Assembly (NCBI GenBank): GCA_017547165.1
Contig: JAFYQK010000011.1
Span: 62,001-126,000 of the forward strand
Length of the DNA: 64,000 bases
Origin: Bacteroidaceae bacterium
Lineage (GTDB): Bacteria > Bacteroidota > Bacteroidia > Bacteroidales > Bacteroidaceae
Reading direction: 5' to 3'
The notes beneath the pieces were generated by a model. The model made no database searches and was not told the DNA's origin. It was given only the letters and a program-made list of their open reading frames with translations. This document shows positions 19,796 through 32,640 of the stretch, in pieces (within the stretch, counting starts at the first letter, position 1; every line of letters begins with the position of its first letter). The translations under genes were made by a program, and so were the position numbers.

Positions 19796-19838
19796 AAAAA
19801 CGCCTTGTTGGTGCAAGGTTGCACCAGCAAAGCGTTCT
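19796..19838 (-). terminator. Rho-independent terminator after rpoC
   Basis: The minus strand reads AACGC-TTTG-CTGGTGCAA, loop, TTGCACCA-ACAA-GGCGTTTTTC: a long GC-bearing stem with a T-run, about 30 bases past the rpoC stop codon. It ends the tRNA-tuf-secE-rpoC block. Confidence 0.85.
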
Positions 19839-19866
19839 TCATTATTTATGCAAGTTTACGATTCAT

Positions 19867-22800
19867 TTAAAAATCATCGAAATCAAGACGGGCCTTGCGA
19901 TTGGCAAGTGTACGCTCGTAATCATCTCGAGAACCAACAACAATCTTGTCATATTCGCGCATACCGGTACCAGCAGGAATGAGGTGACCACAGATCACAT
20001 TCTCCTTCATACCATCGAGATAATCGCTTTTACCATTGATAGCAGCCTCGTTCAGCACCTTTGTTGTCTCCTGGAAAGAAGCAGCACTCATGAACGAACT
20101 GGTTGCCAAAGAAGCGCGGGTGATACCCTGCAAGATCTGTGTTGATGTTGCGGGCATTGCATCACGCACCTCAACAATCTTCTTATCCTGACGCTTGAGC
20201 AAAGAGTTCTCGTCGCGCAAACGGCGTGCTGTAACAATTTGACCAGCATGCATTGTCTCACTGTCACCAGCGTTGACAACAACCTTCTTGCCCCAAATAC
20301 GATCATTTTCCTCTGCAAACTCAAGTTTATCCACAACCTGAGTCTCCAGGAAGCGTGTATCGCCAGGTTCGGCAATCTGTACCTTACGCATCATCTGACG
20401 CACAATAACCTCAAAGTGCTTATCATTGATCTTTACACCCTGCAAACGGTAAACGTCCTGAATCTCGTTAACGATATATTCCTGAACAGCGGTAGGACCC
20501 TTGATGGCCAAGATGTCGGCAGGAGTGATAGCACCATCAGACAATGGAGTGCCGGCACGCACGTTATCGTTATCCTGAACCAAAATCTGCTTGGAGATGG
20601 GAACAAGATATTTACGAACATCGCCAACCCTTGATGTAATGGTTATCTCACGGTTACCGCGCTTGAGGCGACCCATGGTAACCACACCATCGATTTCGGC
20701 AACAACTGCAGGATTACTTGGATTACGAGCCTCAAACAACTCAGTAACTCGAGGCAAACCACCAGTAATATCACCGCCACCACCAACAACACGAGGAATC
20801 TTAACAAGAACCTCACCAACACGAGCATCAGTACCATCAGTGATAGAAATATGGCCTCCGATGGGGAAGTTATAAGTACGGAGGATATCTCCATTCTCAT
20901 CAAGGATATGACAAGCAGGAATCTTGTTGCGATCCTTAGATTCGATAATGATATATTCGCTCTGACGTGTTGCCTCGTCGGTCTCAACACGATAAGTTAT
21001 GTTTTCGATAACATCTTCAAACTTAACCTTACCTGCAACCTCAGTAACGATAACTGAGTTGAAAGGATCCCACTGAGCAATAACATCACCCTTAGTCACC
21101 ACATCACCATCTTGCTTGAACAGGGTGCTGCCATAAGGAACGTCCTGTGTAAGAAGCACAATACCCGTTTTAGGCTCAATAAAGCGAACCTCAGCCAAAC
21201 GGCTCACAACCACCTGTGCAACTCCACTGTCGGTTTGTGCGTCAACAGTACGCAATTCCTCAAACTCGAGGCGCGCCTCATACTTTGACTTAATCTGCGC
21301 ATTTGCAACAGCATTACCAGCAACACCACCGGCGTGGAAAGTACGAAGTGTCAACTGAGTACCAGGCTCACCGATTGACTGAGCTGCGATAACACCAACT
21401 GCCTCGCCCTTGTGAACCATGCGACTTGATGCGAGGTTGCGACCATAACACTTAACGCAGACACCCTTACGGCTCTCACAAGTAAGCACAGAACGGATTT
21501 CCACCATTTCAATTGGGCTATCCTCAATCTCCTTAGCCTTAGCTTCGGTAATCTCCTCGCCAGAAGCGACAAGCATCTTGCCTGTTGTGGGATGGATGAC
21601 ATCGTGCACACTTACACGACCCAGAATACGATCGTAAAGAGAACTTACAACCTCATCACCGTTCTTCAGTGCAGTGCACTCTAGACCGCGCAATGTTCCA
21701 CAGTCCTCCTCAGTAATGATTACATCGTGAGAAACATCAACGAGACGACGGGTCAGATAACCGGCATCGGCAGTCTTTAGAGCGGTATCGGCCAGACCCT
21801 TACGAGCACCATGAGTAGAGATGAAGTACTCCAGCACACTCATACCCTCCTTAAAGTTAGAAAGAATTGGGTTCTCAATGGTCAAAGGTTCTGCACCTGC
21901 CTTTTGAGGTTTAGCCATCAAACCACGCATACCAGATAGCTGACTAATCTGACCAGCACTACCACGGGCACCAGAATCAAGCATCATATATACAGCATTG
22001 AAACCTTGCTCAGCCTCGCTCATGGTCTTCATCAAAATCTTAGAAAGGTCGTTGTTGACCTTGGTCCAAGTTTCGATTACCTGGTTGTAACGTTCCTTGT
22101 CGGTAATGAAACCCATACCATAGTCCATGGTTATACGCTCAATCTCGTCATTACCACGCTGTACAAGTTCTGCCTTTTGCTCGGGCACGATGATATCACC
22201 CAAGTTGAACGACAAACCACCCTCGTATGCCATCTTGTAACCAAGATTCTTGATACCATCAAGGAATTCACATGCACGAGCTACACCAACAGTCTTGATA
22301 ACAGAAGTAATCAAGCCACGGAGTGTCTTCTTTGCAATAACATCATTGAAGTAACCGATCTCAGCAGGAATTATTTCATTAGCAATCAAACGACCAACAG
22401 AGGTTTCAACCTGGCGCTTTCCTAAAGTTCCGTCCTCAAGGAGATCATCTACAATCACCTTAATGGGCGCATGAATCTCCACACGGTTTTGATTGTATGC
22501 AACGATAGCCTCCTCTGGGGCATAGAAGCTCATTCCAGAACCCTTGGCGCCGGGACGGAGCTTGGTGATATAGTACAGACCCAAAACCATATCCTGTGAA
22601 GGAACGGTGATAGGCTCACCATTTGCAGGATTCAGAATATTGTGGCTCTGAAGCATCAGCAACTGTGCCTCAAGAATAGCCTCGTTTGACAAAGGCAAAT
22701 GCACAGCCATCTGGTCACCATCAAAGTCGGCATTGAACGCAGTACAAGCCAATGGATGCAACTGAATTGCTTTACCCTCAATCATCTTGGGTTGGAAGGC

Positions 22801-24174
22801 CTGAATACCCAAACGGTGCAGAGTTGGTGCACGGTTCAAGAGCACGGGATGACCCTTCATCACATTCTCAAGGATATCCCAAATCACAGAATCCTTACGA
22901 TCTACAATCTTCTTAGCGCTCTTTACAGTCTTAACAATACCACGCTCAATAAGTTTTCGGATAATGAATGGTTTGTAAAGCTCTGCAGCCATCAGTTTGG
23001 GCAGACCACACTCACCCATCTTTAACTCTGGACCAACAACAATTACGGAACGGGCAGAATAGTCAACACGCTTACCCAACAGGTTTTGACGGAAACGACC
23101 TTGCTTACCCTTCAGCGAGTCACTCAATGACTTCAAAGGACGGTTGCTCTCGCTCTTAACAGCGCTGGCACGACGGCTATTGTCGAACAAACTGTCGACT
23201 GCCTCCTGCAACATACGCTTCTCATTACGCAAGATAACCTCAGGAGCCTTAATTTCAAGCAAACGCTTCAAACGATTGTTACGAATGATAACACGACGAT
23301 AAAGGTCATTCAAATCACTGGTAGCAAAACGTCCGCCATCGAGGGGAACCAAAGGACGCAACTCAGGTGGGATCACAGGCAATATGCGCAGAATCATCCA
23401 CTCTGGCTTATTTATCTCGCGACTTGCACGAAAACTCTCAACAACCTGTAATCGCTTCAAAGCCTCATTCTTACGCTGCTGGGCACCTTCCAGATTTGCA
23501 CTATCACGCAATTCATAACTAAGTTTGTCTAAATCGACTCTCTGCAACAAGTCAAGTATTGCCTCAGCACCCATCTTGGCAACGAACTTATCAGGGTCAT
23601 TGTCTTCGAGATACTGATTCTCACGTGGTAATCTGTCAATCAAAGATATATACTCCTCTTCGCTCAGTAAATCGCCCTCGCGAACAATTCCATCCTGGAT
23701 ACCACGATCGTCCTTGTCGTTACGAGGACCAAGAATACCTGGCTGAATAACGACATAGCGCTCATAGTAAATGATGCTATCGAGTTTTTTTGTTGGCATA
23801 CCCAAAAGGTAACCAATCTTATTTGGCAAAGAGCGGAAATACCAAATATGTGCTACAGGCACAACAAGTTGAATATGACCGCTTCTTTCACGGCGAACCT
23901 TCTTTTCGGTAACCTCCACACCACAACGGTCGCAGACAATACCCTTATAGCGAATTCTCTTGTACTTGCCGCAATGACATTCGTAGTCCTTTGTAGGACC
24001 GAAAATGCGCTCGCAGAACAAACCGTCGCGCTCAGGTTTATATGTTCTGTAGTTTATGGTTTCAGGCTTCAGCACCTCACCAAAAGAGTTCTCAAGAATC
24101 TCTTCTGGAGATGCCAATCCGATGGTAATCTTGGTGAAATTGTTTTTCACCTTGGTTTCTTTCTTAAAAGCCAT
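19867..24174 (-). CDS. rpoC: RNA polymerase beta' subunit
   Basis: The 1435-residue product carries the N-terminal zinc site (C66, C68, C81, C84), the invariant magnesium loop NADFDGD (481-487) that holds the catalytic metal, the trigger-loop region ([17 protein letters not shown]) and the second zinc site ([13 protein letters not shown]). The C-terminus ends DFDDF. It lies 18 bases after rpoB. Both subunits are separate here as in other Bacteroidetes. Confidence 0.99.
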   Translation of the reverse strand: MAFKKETKVKNNFTKITIGLASPEEILENSFGEVLKPETINYRTYKPERDGLFCERIFGPTKDYECHCGKYKRIRYKGIVCDRCGVEVTEKKVRRERSGHIQLVVPVAHIWYFRSLPNKIGYLLGMPTKKLDSIIYYERYVVIQPGILGPRNDKDDRGIQDGIVREGDLLSEEEYISLIDRLPRENQYLEDNDPDKFVAKMGAEAILDLLQRVDLDKLSYELRDSANLEGAQQRKNEALKRLQVVESFRASREINKPEWMILRILPVIPPELRPLVPLDGGRFATSDLNDLYRRVIIRNNRLKRLLEIKAPEVILRNEKRMLQEAVDSLFDNSRRASAVKSESNRPLKSLSDSLKGKQGRFRQNLLGKRVDYSARSVIVVGPELKMGECGLPKLMAAELYKPFIIRKLIERGIVKTVKSAKKIVDRKDSVIWDILENVMKGHPVLLNRAPTLHRLGIQAFQPKMIEGKAIQLHPLACTAFNADFDGDQMAVHLPLSNEAILEAQLLMLQSHNILNPANGEPITVPSQDMVLGLYYITKLRPGAKGSGMSFYAPEEAIVAYNQNRVEIHAPIKVIVDDLLEDGTLGKRQVETSVGRLIANEIIPAEIGYFNDVIAKKTLRGLITSVIKTVGVARACEFLDGIKNLGYKMAYEGGLSFNLGDIIVPEQKAELVQRGNDEIERITMDYGMGFITDKERYNQVIETWTKVNNDLSKILMKTMSEAEQGFNAVYMMLDSGARGSAGQISQLSGMRGLMAKPQKAGAEPLTIENPILSNFKEGMSVLEYFISTHGARKGLADTALKTADAGYLTRRLVDVSHDVIITEEDCGTLRGLECTALKNGDEVVSSLYDRILGRVSVHDVIHPTTGKMLVASGEEITEAKAKEIEDSPIEMVEIRSVLTCESRKGVCVKCYGRNLASSRMVHKGEAVGVIAAQSIGEPGTQLTLRTFHAGGVAGNAVANAQIKSKYEARLEFEELRTVDAQTDSGVAQVVVSRLAEVRFIEPKTGIVLLTQDVPYGSTLFKQDGDVVTKGDVIAQWDPFNSVIVTEVAGKVKFEDVIENITYRVETDEATRQSEYIIIESKDRNKIPACHILDENGDILRTYNFPIGGHISITDGTDARVGEVLVKIPRVVGGGGDITGGLPRVTELFEARNPSNPAVVAEIDGVVTMGRLKRGNREITITSRVGDVRKYLVPISKQILVQDNDNVRAGTPLSDGAITPADILAIKGPTAVQEYIVNEIQDVYRLQGVKINDKHFEVIVRQMMRKVQIAEPGDTRFLETQVVDKLEFAEENDRIWGKKVVVNAGDSETMHAGQIVTARRLRDENSLLKRQDKKIVEVRDAMPATSTQILQGITRASLATSSFMSAASFQETTKVLNEAAINGKSDYLDGMKENVICGHLIPAGTGMREYDKIVVGSRDDYERTLANRKARLDFDDF

Positions 24175-24192
24175 ATCTTGTATCAGTCTTTT

Positions 24193-27100
24193 TTAATCCA
24201 ATGTTATTCTCAAGCCCAAACCGCGCAACTCATGCAGCAACACATTGAGTGACTCAGGAATACCAGCAGCTGGCATTGACTCACCCTTGACAATAGCCTC
24301 ATAAGCCTTGCTTCTGCCTACGACATCATCACTCTTAATGGTCAGGATCTCCTGAAGAACGTGGCTGGCACCGAATGCCTCAATTGCCCAAACCTCCATC
24401 TCACCGAAACGCTGGCCACCGAATTGTGCCTTACCTCCAAGAGGTTGCTGGGTGATCAAGCTGTAAGGACCAATGCTACGAGCATGCATCTTATCCTCAA
24501 CCATGTGTCCCAACTTAAGCATATAAGCGACACCAACTGTTGCCAACTGGTCGAAAGGCTCACCTGTAGCACCATCATACAACTGTGTTGAACAATAACG
24601 TGGCAAACCAGCCTTGTCAGTCCATTCGTTCAAGTCCTCAAGATGTGCGCCGTCAAAAATAGGAGTAGCAAACTTCACACCCAACTTCTTACCGGCAGCA
24701 CCAAGTACTGTTTCGAAAATCTGACCGATGTTCATACGGCTAGGTACACCGAGTGGGTTCAGCACGATATCCACAGGAGTACCATCTGCCAAGAAAGGCA
24801 TATCCTCCTGACGTACCACCTTAGAAACAATACCCTTATTACCATGACGACCGGCCATCTTGTCACCAACGCCAATCTTACGCTTTTTGGCAATGTAGAC
24901 CTTAGCCATCTGGATTATACCACTGGGCAATTCGTCACCGATTGTGATAGCAATCTTGGCACGTTTGATTTCTGCGTCAAGGAGCTTGTATTTCTTAAGG
25001 AAGTTTATTACAAGCTTCTTGATCAGGCCGTTGGTATGCTCATCGTTTGTCCAACCACTCAACTGAATTGCAGTGAAGTCGAAGGTATCCAAAACCTGTG
25101 CGGTAATCTCCACACCAGCAGGAATGAGCTCTGCACCCATGTAATCCTTAACGCCAGCACTCATCTTGCCTGCTGTCAACTCAAGCAATTTGTCAATCAA
25201 GATTGCCTTGAGGTCAGCAACCTTGCACTCGAACTCCTCATCAATGGCAGCAATGCGCTTTCTATCCTCAGCCTTTGCTGCACGATTCTTGATAGCCTTT
25301 GAGAACAACTTCTTATCGATGACAACACCCTTCAGCGAAGGACTAGCCTTCAAAGATGCATCCTTAACATCGCCTGCCTTGTCGCCGAAGATAGCCTTCA
25401 GAAGTTTCTCCTCTGGAGTAGGATCGCTCTCACCTTTAGGGGTAATCTTACCGATCATAATATCGCCAGGTACAACATTAGCACCAATGCGGATAATACC
25501 ATTCTCGTCAAGATCCTTTGTTGCTTCTTCACTAACATTGGGGATATCATTGGTAAGTTCCTCCATACCACGCTTTGTCTCGCGCACCTCAAGGCTGAAT
25601 TCCTCAACATGGATACTTGTAAGAATATCCTCGCGAACGATACGCTCATTCAATACGATAGCATCCTCGTAGTTGTAACCCTTCCAAGGCATGTATGCAA
25701 CCAGGAGGTTCTTACCTAATGCCAGTTCACCAGCCTCAGTAGAGTAACCCTCAGTGAGAATATCACCAGCCTTGACACGCTGTCCCTTTTCACATATTGG
25801 ACGCAAGTCAATGGTCATATTCTGGTTGGTGCGGCGGAACTTAGGAATACGATATTCCTTCATCGCAGGTTCGAAGCTTACAAAATCCTCCTCCTCTGTA
25901 CGATCGTATAGGATACGGATAGTTGTTGCATCAACATATTCAATAACACCATCGCCCTCGGCAGTTATCATAGTGCGACTATCTTCACAAACCTGCTTCT
26001 CAATACCTGTACCCACAATAGGAGCCTCTGTGCGGAGCAAGGGAACTGCCTGACGCATCATGTTACTACCCATCAGTGCACGGTGAGCATCGTCATGCTC
26101 CAAAAAAGGAATCAAACTTGCAGCAATAGAAGCAATCTGCTGAGGAGCAACGTCCATCAAGTTAACCTGTGTAGGAGGAACAACTGGATAATCGTCATCC
26201 TGGCGGCACTTAACCACCTTACGGATAAATGTACCGTCCTCACGCAAAGGCGCGTTACCCTGACCAATAACTAGCTTCTCCTCCTCCTCTGCACTATAGT
26301 ACTTGATACCATTGGGAGAAAGGTCTACAATACCGTTTTCAACTTTTCGGTAAGGAGTTTCAATAAAGCCCAAATCATTGATCTTTGCATATACGCAAAG
26401 ACTGCTGATCAAACCAATGTTAGGACCTTCAGGAGACTCAATGGGACACAATCGCCCGTAATGGGTGAAGTGTACGTCACGAACCTCAAAACCAGCACGC
26501 TCACGAGAAAGACCACCAGGACCAAGTGCAGAAAGACGACGCTTATGAGTTACCTCGGCTAATGGGTTAGTCTGGTCCATGAACTGACTCAAAGCATTAG
26601 TGCCAAAGAAAGTATTGATAACACCAGAGATAGTCTTTGAATGAATCAAATCGGTAGGACTGAACACCTCATTGTCGCGAACGTTCATGCGTTCACGTAT
26701 TGTGCGACTCATACGAGCCAAACCAATAGCAAACTGGTTTGCCAACTGCTCACCAACAGTGCGCACACGGCGGTTACTCAAATGGTCAATATCATCAACA
26801 TTAGCCTTGCTATTGATCAACTCAATCAAGTATTTGATAATCTCAATGATATCCTCTTTGGTCAAGACACGAACATCATTGTCGGTTGTCAGGTTAAGTT
26901 TCTTATTGATACGATAACGACCAACCTCGCCCAAGTCGTAACGTTTGTCAGAGAAGAACAAGTTGAAGATAACTTCCTTAGCACTTGCCTCATCAACAGG
27001 ATCTGCATTGCGCAACTGGCGGTAGATATAGAAAATAGCTTCCTTCTCGCTATTGGAAGTATCCTTTTGTAGTGTGTTAAAAATAATGCTATAATCAGTA

Positions 27101-28002
27101 CCCTTGTTCTCTGACTTATGAACGAGAATAGAACTTTCACCGCTCTCAAGAATTTGAAGGATATTCTCCTCAGTCAACTCACTTTCACGGTCAAGAAGAA
27201 CCTCATTACGCTCAATAGAAACAACCTCACCAGTATCTTCATCAACAAAATCCTCCACCCAGCTCTTTAACACGCGTGCAGCAAGCTTCTGACCTAGGCG
27301 TGCCTTAAGATTTTCCTCTGTTACCTTAACTTCCTCTGCAAGGTTAAAAATCTCAAGGATATCACGGTCATTCTCAAAACCAATAGCACGAAGAAGAGTT
27401 GTTACGGGCAATTTCTTCTTACGATCAATGTAAGCATACATCACATTCTGGATGTCAGTGGCAAACTCTATCCAACTTCCTTTGAAAGGAATAATACGGG
27501 CAGAGTATAATTGTGTACCATTGCTATGCACACTGCTACCGAAGAAAACGCCTGGAGAACGATGCAACTGACTAACAACAACACGTTCAGCACCATTGAT
27601 GATAAAGGTGCCATTATTTGTCATGTAAGGAATGGGACCAAGGAAAACATCCTCAATCTCTGTATCGAAATCCTCATGGTCGGGATCAGTACAATAGAGT
27701 TTAAGCTTGGCCTTCAAAGGAACACTATAGGTCAAGCCACGCTCAAGACATTCCTCAATAGAATAACGGGGTGGATCGATATAATAATCCAGAAACTCGA
27801 GAACAAAATTATTGCGAGTATCTGCGATAGGAAAATTCTCACTGAATACCTTATACAAACCATCATTCTTGCGAAGTTCTGGTGGAGTATCCAATTGGAG
27901 AAAATCTTTGAAAGATTTCAACTGCACATCAAGGAAATCCGGATAAGCGTAAGGAGCCTTGACTGAAGCAAAATTTACTCTGTTGTTAATAATATTAGAC
28001 AT
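24193..28002 (-). CDS. rpoB: RNA polymerase beta subunit
   Basis: The 1269-residue product has the rifampicin region [23 protein letters not shown] with the usual sensitive residues at the D, H and S positions. Also present are [10 protein letters not shown], the active-site [18 protein letters not shown] segment and the C-terminal [18 protein letters not shown]. Between rplL and rpoB is a 106-base gap with an attenuator-like hairpin (28043-28080), so polymerase genes may be expressed below L7/L12 levels. Confidence 0.99.
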   Translation of the reverse strand: MSNIINNRVNFASVKAPYAYPDFLDVQLKSFKDFLQLDTPPELRKNDGLYKVFSENFPIADTRNNFVLEFLDYYIDPPRYSIEECLERGLTYSVPLKAKLKLYCTDPDHEDFDTEIEDVFLGPIPYMTNNGTFIINGAERVVVSQLHRSPGVFFGSSVHSNGTQLYSARIIPFKGSWIEFATDIQNVMYAYIDRKKKLPVTTLLRAIGFENDRDILEIFNLAEEVKVTEENLKARLGQKLAARVLKSWVEDFVDEDTGEVVSIERNEVLLDRESELTEENILQILESGESSILVHKSENKGTDYSIIFNTLQKDTSNSEKEAIFYIYRQLRNADPVDEASAKEVIFNLFFSDKRYDLGEVGRYRINKKLNLTTDNDVRVLTKEDIIEIIKYLIELINSKANVDDIDHLSNRRVRTVGEQLANQFAIGLARMSRTIRERMNVRDNEVFSPTDLIHSKTISGVINTFFGTNALSQFMDQTNPLAEVTHKRRLSALGPGGLSRERAGFEVRDVHFTHYGRLCPIESPEGPNIGLISSLCVYAKINDLGFIETPYRKVENGIVDLSPNGIKYYSAEEEEKLVIGQGNAPLREDGTFIRKVVKCRQDDDYPVVPPTQVNLMDVAPQQIASIAASLIPFLEHDDAHRALMGSNMMRQAVPLLRTEAPIVGTGIEKQVCEDSRTMITAEGDGVIEYVDATTIRILYDRTEEEDFVSFEPAMKEYRIPKFRRTNQNMTIDLRPICEKGQRVKAGDILTEGYSTEAGELALGKNLLVAYMPWKGYNYEDAIVLNERIVREDILTSIHVEEFSLEVRETKRGMEELTNDIPNVSEEATKDLDENGIIRIGANVVPGDIMIGKITPKGESDPTPEEKLLKAIFGDKAGDVKDASLKASPSLKGVVIDKKLFSKAIKNRAAKAEDRKRIAAIDEEFECKVADLKAILIDKLLELTAGKMSAGVKDYMGAELIPAGVEITAQVLDTFDFTAIQLSGWTNDEHTNGLIKKLVINFLKKYKLLDAEIKRAKIAITIGDELPSGIIQMAKVYIAKKRKIGVGDKMAGRHGNKGIVSKVVRQEDMPFLADGTPVDIVLNPLGVPSRMNIGQIFETVLGAAGKKLGVKFATPIFDGAHLEDLNEWTDKAGLPRYCSTQLYDGATGEPFDQLATVGVAYMLKLGHMVEDKMHARSIGPYSLITQQPLGGKAQFGGQRFGEMEVWAIEAFGASHVLQEILTIKSDDVVGRSKAYEAIVKGESMPAAGIPESLNVLLHELRGLGLRITLD

Positions 28003-28042
28003 CTAATTGGCTTTTGGGATGACTTTGCGAATCTATAGACAC

Positions 28043-28080
28043 AAAAAGGTAAAGAACCCTCTACCAGAGGATCCTTTACC
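28043..28080 (-). terminator. Attenuator-like hairpin between rplL and rpoB
   Basis: The minus strand reads GGTAAAG-GATCCTC, loop TGGTA, GAGGGTT-CTTTACC, then TTTTTG. It is a full terminator shape in the middle of an operon whose downstream genes need less expression. Escherichia coli has a partial terminator at the same junction; here the sequence is unrelated, so this is a positional parallel. Confidence 0.7.
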
Positions 28081-28108
28081 GTATTTCCTGAAATCAGGAA
28101 GTTCCGAA

Positions 28109-28486
28109 TTACTTCAACTCGATCTTAGCACCAGCCTCCTCGAGAGTCTTCTTCAGAGCCTCTGCATCAGCCTTGGGCATGCCTTCCTTCAAAGTGCTAG
28201 GAGCACCGTCTACCATCTCCTTAGCTTCCTTCAAACCAAGACCACAAGCTTCCTTAACGGCCTTAACAACCTGGAGCTTAGCAGCACCAGCATCAACCAA
28301 TACTACGTCGAAGTCAGTCTTCTCCTCAGCTGCAGCCTCACCAGCACCAGCAGCAGGAGCAGCAACTGCAACTGCAGCAGCAGCGGGTTCAATACCATAC
28401 TCATCCTTAAGGATAGTTGCCAACTCATTAACTTCCTTTACTGTCAAGTTTACCAACTCTTCAGCGATAGCTTTCAAATCTGCCAT
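28109..28486 (-). CDS. rplL: 50S ribosomal protein L7/L12
   Basis: The 125-residue product has the N-terminal dimer domain ([16 protein letters not shown]), an alanine-rich hinge ([20 protein letters not shown]) and the C-terminal factor-binding domain ending [14 protein letters not shown]. It forms the flexible stalk that recruits EF-Tu and EF-G. It follows rplJ with a 63-base gap. Confidence 0.98.
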   Translation of the reverse strand: MADLKAIAEELVNLTVKEVNELATILKDEYGIEPAAAAVAVAAPAAGAGEAAAEEKTDFDVVLVDAGAAKLQVVKAVKEACGLGLKEAKEMVDGAPSTLKEGMPKADAEALKKTLEEAGAKIELK

Positions 28487-28549
28487 TTTCTTATTTTTTA
28501 ATTTGTTATGTTTGTTACTATTTGTTTTTTTATGCTGCGCAAGCGAATA

Positions 28550-29074
28550 TTATTCCCCACGCTCGCCCAGAGTCTTGAGAACACCATGAATTGTGTTCTG
28601 ACCACTCTGCAGGGCTGACAATACGTTCTTTGCAGGAGACTGCAACAGAGCAACGATATCGGCAATAACCTCGTTCTTGCTCTTGATAGAACAAAGTGCA
28701 TCCAATTGTTCTGCACCTACATAAATACCCTCTTCGGCATAAGCAGCCTTCAAAGCGGGTTTCTCAATCTTCTTGCCCCTGAGTTCCTTAATCATCTTAG
28801 CAGGAGCATTTGCAACCTCTGTAAAGAGTACTGCGGTAGTACCTACTAAAACAGAATTCAAAGCAGAAAAATCGATCTCACTAGCCTCGAGAGCCTTCTG
28901 AAGCAATGTGTTCTTAACAACAACCATCTTAAGGTTGTTCTTGAAGCACATACGACGCAAATTGCTTGTTTGACCTGCATTCATACCCTCTACATCTACT
29001 AGGTAGAAATGAGGATACTGCTTCAGCATTTCACCGAGCTGTTCAATAATTAGGCCTTTATCTTCCTTTCTCAT
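28550..29074 (-). CDS. rplJ: 50S ribosomal protein L10
   Basis: Starting at the ATG 29072-29074 the product is 174 residues (MRKEDKGLIIEQLGEML). It binds 23S rRNA through its N domain and carries L7/L12 dimers on its C-terminal helix (ALQSGQNTIHGVLKTLGERGE). A TTG six bases upstream is in frame but unlikely to be the start. It lies between rplA and rplL. Confidence 0.96.
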   Translation of the reverse strand: MRKEDKGLIIEQLGEMLKQYPHFYLVDVEGMNAGQTSNLRRMCFKNNLKMVVVKNTLLQKALEASEIDFSALNSVLVGTTAVLFTEVANAPAKMIKELRGKKIEKPALKAAYAEEGIYVGAEQLDALCSIKSKNEVIADIVALLQSPAKNVLSALQSGQNTIHGVLKTLGERGE

Positions 29075-29088
29075 GATCAATAACTATT

Positions 29089-29787
29089 TTAGATTTCATC
29101 AGTAGTTCTGGGATCAACCTTGATACCCAAACTCATTGTACTTGAAAGATAAACACTCTTAACATATGTACCCTTAGCTGCAGATGGCTTCAACTTGATG
29201 ATAGTTGCCATAAACTCCTTTGCATTCTCAGCGATCTTCTCAGCAGGGAAACTTACCTTACCGATAGAAGCATGAACAATACCAGTTTTGTCAACCTTGA
29301 AATCAATCTTACCCTGCTTAACCTCGCGAACAGCCTTAGCAACATCCATTGTTACAGTACCACTCTTGGGGTTGGGCATCAAACCGCGAGGACCAAGAAC
29401 ACGACCTAAAGCACCAATCTTACCCATGATAGCGGGCATAGTGATGATTACATCGATATCAGTCCAACCACCCTTAATCTTCTCAATATACTCATCGAGA
29501 CCTACATAGTCAGCACCAGCTTCCTTAGCAGCAGCCTCCTGATCAGGTGTACAGAGACAAAGCACACGAGTTACCTTACCTGTACCATTAGGCAGAGATA
29601 CAACACCACGAACCATCTGGTTAGCCTTACGAGGGTCTACACCAAGACGAACGTCGATATCTACAGAAGCATCAAACTTGGTAGTGGTAATTTCCTTTAC
29701 CAAGGCAGAAGCCTCTTTCAGTGAATATGCCTTCCCTGCTTCAATCTTCTCTGCTGCCAACTTTTGATTCTTTGTCAGTTTACTCAT
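29089..29787 (-). CDS. rplA: 50S ribosomal protein L1
   Basis: The 232-residue product has [29 protein letters not shown], then [29 protein letters not shown], both L1 signatures. It forms the mobile L1 stalk that escorts E-site tRNA. In many bacteria L1 represses the L11 operon by binding its mRNA. It lies between rplK and rplJ. Confidence 0.98.
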   Translation of the reverse strand: MSKLTKNQKLAAEKIEAGKAYSLKEASALVKEITTTKFDASVDIDVRLGVDPRKANQMVRGVVSLPNGTGKVTRVLCLCTPDQEAAAKEAGADYVGLDEYIEKIKGGWTDIDVIITMPAIMGKIGALGRVLGPRGLMPNPKSGTVTMDVAKAVREVKQGKIDFKVDKTGIVHASIGKVSFPAEKIAENAKEFMATIIKLKPSAAKGTYVKSVYLSSTMSLGIKVDPRTTDEI

Positions 29788-29807
29788 TGTTAATTGAAGT
29801 TTAAAAA

Positions 29808-30248
29808 TTATTTACCAGGGAATTCACCCTTCACAGAAATACCCATACTTCTGGCAGTTCCTGCAACCAAAGTCATAGCAGCCTCGATAGTGAAACAGTT
29901 CAAATCGGGCATCTTCTCTTCGGCGATAGCACGAACCTGATCCCATGTAATTTCCGCAATCTTCTTACGGTTAGGTTCTGCAGAACCACCTTTAACTTTT
30001 GCAACTTCCATAAGTTGAACTGCAACAGGAGGAGTCTTAACCACGAAGTCATAAGACTTGTCGTTATAATAGGTGATAACTACAGGTAATACCTTACCGG
30101 CTTTGTCTTGAGTGCGGGCATTAAAAGCCTTGCAGAAATCCATAATATTGATACCCTTGGAACCAATAGCAGTACCTACTGGAGGTGAAGGATTAGCTGC
30201 GCCGCCTTTAATCTGCAATTTGATAAATCCAGCAACTTCTTTAGCCAT
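29808..30248 (-). CDS. rplK: 50S ribosomal protein L11
   Basis: The 146-residue product starts [32 protein letters not shown], the proline-rich N domain bound by thiopeptide antibiotics, and ends with the rRNA-binding domain ([14 protein letters not shown]). It forms the factor-binding platform with the stalk. It follows nusG. Confidence 0.98.
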   Translation of the reverse strand: MAKEVAGFIKLQIKGGAANPSPPVGTAIGSKGINIMDFCKAFNARTQDKAGKVLPVVITYYNDKSYDFVVKTPPVAVQLMEVAKVKGGSAEPNRKKIAEITWDQVRAIAEEKMPDLNCFTIEAAMTLVAGTARSMGISVKGEFPGK

Positions 30249-30302
30249 TTTATTTTCTCTTTTATAATTATTTAGCGAGAAGTATACAAAACAATTATAG
30301 TC

Positions 30303-30857
30303 TTACAACTTCTCAACCTGCATAAAACCAAGTTCCAAGGGAGTTTTACGTCCAAAGATTTTAACCATGACCTTAAGCTTCTTCTTCTCATTATTGATTT
30401 CCTCAATAACGGCATCAAAACCATTAAATGGTCCATCGGTAACTTTAACACTCTCTCCAATCTCGAAGGGAATCAAAATCTCCTCTGGAACATCCTGAAT
30501 TTCATCTACCGTACCAAGCATATGATTCACCTCTGTCTGAGACATAGGCATAGGCATAGTACTTGATTTTGTAGCAGATAAAAATCCTAATACGTTAGGA
30601 ACATTACGCAACTGTGACTGAGTCTCACCAACCAGGGATGCCTCAACAAAGACATATCCGCTGAAACGGCATTTTTCTTTTACTACACGCTTTCCGTTGC
30701 GAACGGTCACAACCTTTTCAGTAGGAATAAGTACCTGAGACACATTTGATGCAAAGTCACTATGTTGAGCGATCATTGCATCAATATACTCCTTAACTTT
30801 GCCTTCCTTGCCACTGATGGCACGCATCACGTACCATCTCTTTTCAATTTCAGCCAT
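30303..30857 (-). CDS. nusG: Transcription termination/antitermination factor NusG
   Basis: The 184-residue product has the NGN domain (KRWYVMRAISGKEGKVKEYIDAM) and the C-terminal KOW (GESVKVTDGPFNGFDAVIEEIN). It binds RNA polymerase and couples it to the ribosome through S10 (rpsJ at 11630). It lies between secE and rplK in the conserved secE-nusG-rplKAJL order. Confidence 0.97.
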   Translation of the reverse strand: MAEIEKRWYVMRAISGKEGKVKEYIDAMIAQHSDFASNVSQVLIPTEKVVTVRNGKRVVKEKCRFSGYVFVEASLVGETQSQLRNVPNVLGFLSATKSSTMPMPMSQTEVNHMLGTVDEIQDVPEEILIPFEIGESVKVTDGPFNGFDAVIEEINNEKKKLKVMVKIFGRKTPLELGFMQVEKL

Positions 30858-30875
30858 TCCGATTAACTTAAAAGA

Positions 30876-31070
30876 TTAGTGAAGCATCTCGTAAACGAAC
30901 TCCATGCAATTCTGCACGACAAAGTCCCAAGCGAAAACAACCAGTGCAATAACAAGGGAAGCAATTAAAACAATTACTGCACTACCTGTAAGCTCCGAAC
31001 GAGAAGGCCATGTGGTCTTATGTACAAGTTCTTCAAATGAATTCTTGCAATAGTTTATTATGCTATGCAT
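30876..31070 (-). CDS. secE: Preprotein translocase subunit SecE
   Basis: From the ATG 31068-31070 the product is 64 residues, MHSIINYCKNSFEELVHKTTWPSR, followed by one membrane helix (AVIVLIASLVIALVVFAWDFVV). The amphipathic helix with TTWPSR is the SecE signature; it clamps SecY (970). Longer frames run into the tRNA-Trp gene and are not used. Confidence 0.95.
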   Translation of the reverse strand: MHSIINYCKNSFEELVHKTTWPSRSELTGSAVIVLIASLVIALVVFAWDFVVQNCMEFVYEMLH

Positions 31071-31088
31071 CTTCTTTTCTTTTTTTTG

Positions 31089-31161
31089 CACGGGAAGAGA
31101 GGCTCGAACTCCCGACACCTGGTTTTGGAGACCAGTGCTCTACCAACTGAGCTATTCCCGT
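31089..31161 (-). tRNA. tRNA-Trp (anticodon CCA)
   Basis: The minus strand folds into a full cloverleaf: acceptor ACGGGAA/TTCCCGT, D arm GCTC...GAGC, anticodon arm CTGGT-CTCCAAA-ACCAG with CCA, and T arm TCGGG-AGTTCGA-GCCTC-type with GTTCGA. CCA is not encoded at the 3' end. It sits between tuf and secE. Confidence 0.95.
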
Positions 31162-31214
31162 AAATCGAGTCCCATCTCACAGAGACAGGACTCTGTATTT
31201 ATTCAGACTAAATA

Positions 31215-32396
31215 CTAGTCAAGAATTTCAGTAATCTGACCTGAACCAACGGTGCGACCACCCTCACGGATAGCGAAACGCAAACCTACGTTCAAAGCTA
31301 CTGCGTAAATCAACTCAACATTGATCTCCACGTTATCACCGGGCATTACCATCTCGATACCCTCGGGCAAGTGGATCTCACCAGTACAGTCCATAGTACG
31401 CAAGTAGAACTGAGGACGATACTTGTTACCAAATGGAGTATGACGACCACCCTCTTCCTTCTTCAATACATAGATAGAAGCCTTGAAGCTCTTATGAGGC
31501 TTAATGACACCGGGGTGAGTAATAACCATACCACGCTTAATCTCCTGCTTATCGATACCACGAAGCAACAAACCTACGTTATCACCAGCTTCACCCTGAT
31601 CCAACAACTTACGGAACATCTCAACACCAGTGATAACTGACTTCTTATCCTCACCAAGACCAAGGATCTGAACTTCATCACCTACCTTTACAACACCAGT
31701 TTCAATACGACCTGTAGCAACGGTACCACGACCAGTAATAGAGAATACATCCTCAACAGGCATCAAGAAAGGCTTGTCAACAGCACGCTCGGGCTCCTGA
31801 ATCCAGGTATCACAAGCTTCCATCAACTCCATTACCTTATCCTCCCACTGAGCAACACCATTCAATGCGCCGAGAGCAGAACCACGGATAATTGGAGTAT
31901 CCTCCTCGAACTCGTACTGAGCGAGCAACTCACCCATTTCCATCTCAACGAGCTCCAACATCTCCTCATCCTCAACCATATCACACTTGTTCAAGAAAAC
32001 AACAAGACGAGGAACATTTACCTGACGAGCCAAAAGGATGTGCTCACGAGTCTGAGGCATAGGACCATCAGTTGCAGCACAAACGATAATAGCACCATCC
32101 ATCTGAGCAGCACCAGTTACCATGTTCTTTACATAGTCAGCGTGACCAGGGCAGTCAACGTGAGCATAGTGACGATTAGCTGTCTCATACTCAACGTGAG
32201 AAGTATTAATAGTAATACCACGCTCCTTCTCCTCGGGAGCATTGTCAATCTGATCGAAGCTCTTCTTCTCTGAAAGACCCTTGTTAGCCAATACAGTTGT
32301 AATAGCAGCAGTCAAAGTAGTCTTACCGTGGTCAACATGACCGATTGTACCAATGTTTACATGGGGTTTGGTACGTTCAAATTTTTCTTTTGCCAT
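31215..32396 (-). CDS. tuf: Elongation factor Tu
   Basis: The 393-residue GTPase delivers aminoacyl-tRNA to the ribosome. G1 is GHVDHGKT (19-26), G3 is DCPGHADY (81-88) and G4 is NKCD (136-139). Domains 2 and 3 are complete, ending [16 protein letters not shown]. It is the only tuf seen in this window and sits in a tRNA cluster rather than in the fusA operon. Confidence 0.99.
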   Translation of the reverse strand: MAKEKFERTKPHVNIGTIGHVDHGKTTLTAAITTVLANKGLSEKKSFDQIDNAPEEKERGITINTSHVEYETANRHYAHVDCPGHADYVKNMVTGAAQMDGAIIVCAATDGPMPQTREHILLARQVNVPRLVVFLNKCDMVEDEEMLELVEMEMGELLAQYEFEEDTPIIRGSALGALNGVAQWEDKVMELMEACDTWIQEPERAVDKPFLMPVEDVFSITGRGTVATGRIETGVVKVGDEVQILGLGEDKKSVITGVEMFRKLLDQGEAGDNVGLLLRGIDKQEIKRGMVITHPGVIKPHKSFKASIYVLKKEEGGRHTPFGNKYRPQFYLRTMDCTGEIHLPEGIEMVMPGDNVEINVELIYAVALNVGLRFAIREGGRTVGSGQITEILD

Positions 32397-32445
32397 AGCG
32401 GTAGTTTATATTATATATTATGTATAAAATTCTCAATTAATTTTG

Positions 32446-32517
<72 letters not shown>

Positions 32518-32535
32518 AACATTCTCTCTTTTTTG

Positions 32536-32608
32536 AGCGGAAGACGGGGCTCAAACCCGCGACCCCCAGCTTGGAAGGCTAGTGCTCTATCGACTGAGCT
32601 ACTTCCGC
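32536..32608 (-). tRNA. tRNA-Gly (anticodon TCC)
   Basis: Cloverleaf on the minus strand: acceptor GCGGAAG/CTTCCGC, D arm GCTC...GAGC, anticodon arm CTAGC-CTTCCAA-GCTGG with TCC, and T arm GCGGG-TTTGAGC-CCCGT. No encoded CCA. Confidence 0.95.
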
Positions 32609-32640
32609 ATTAATATTTACATTTTTCTCAAGAAGAGAAG

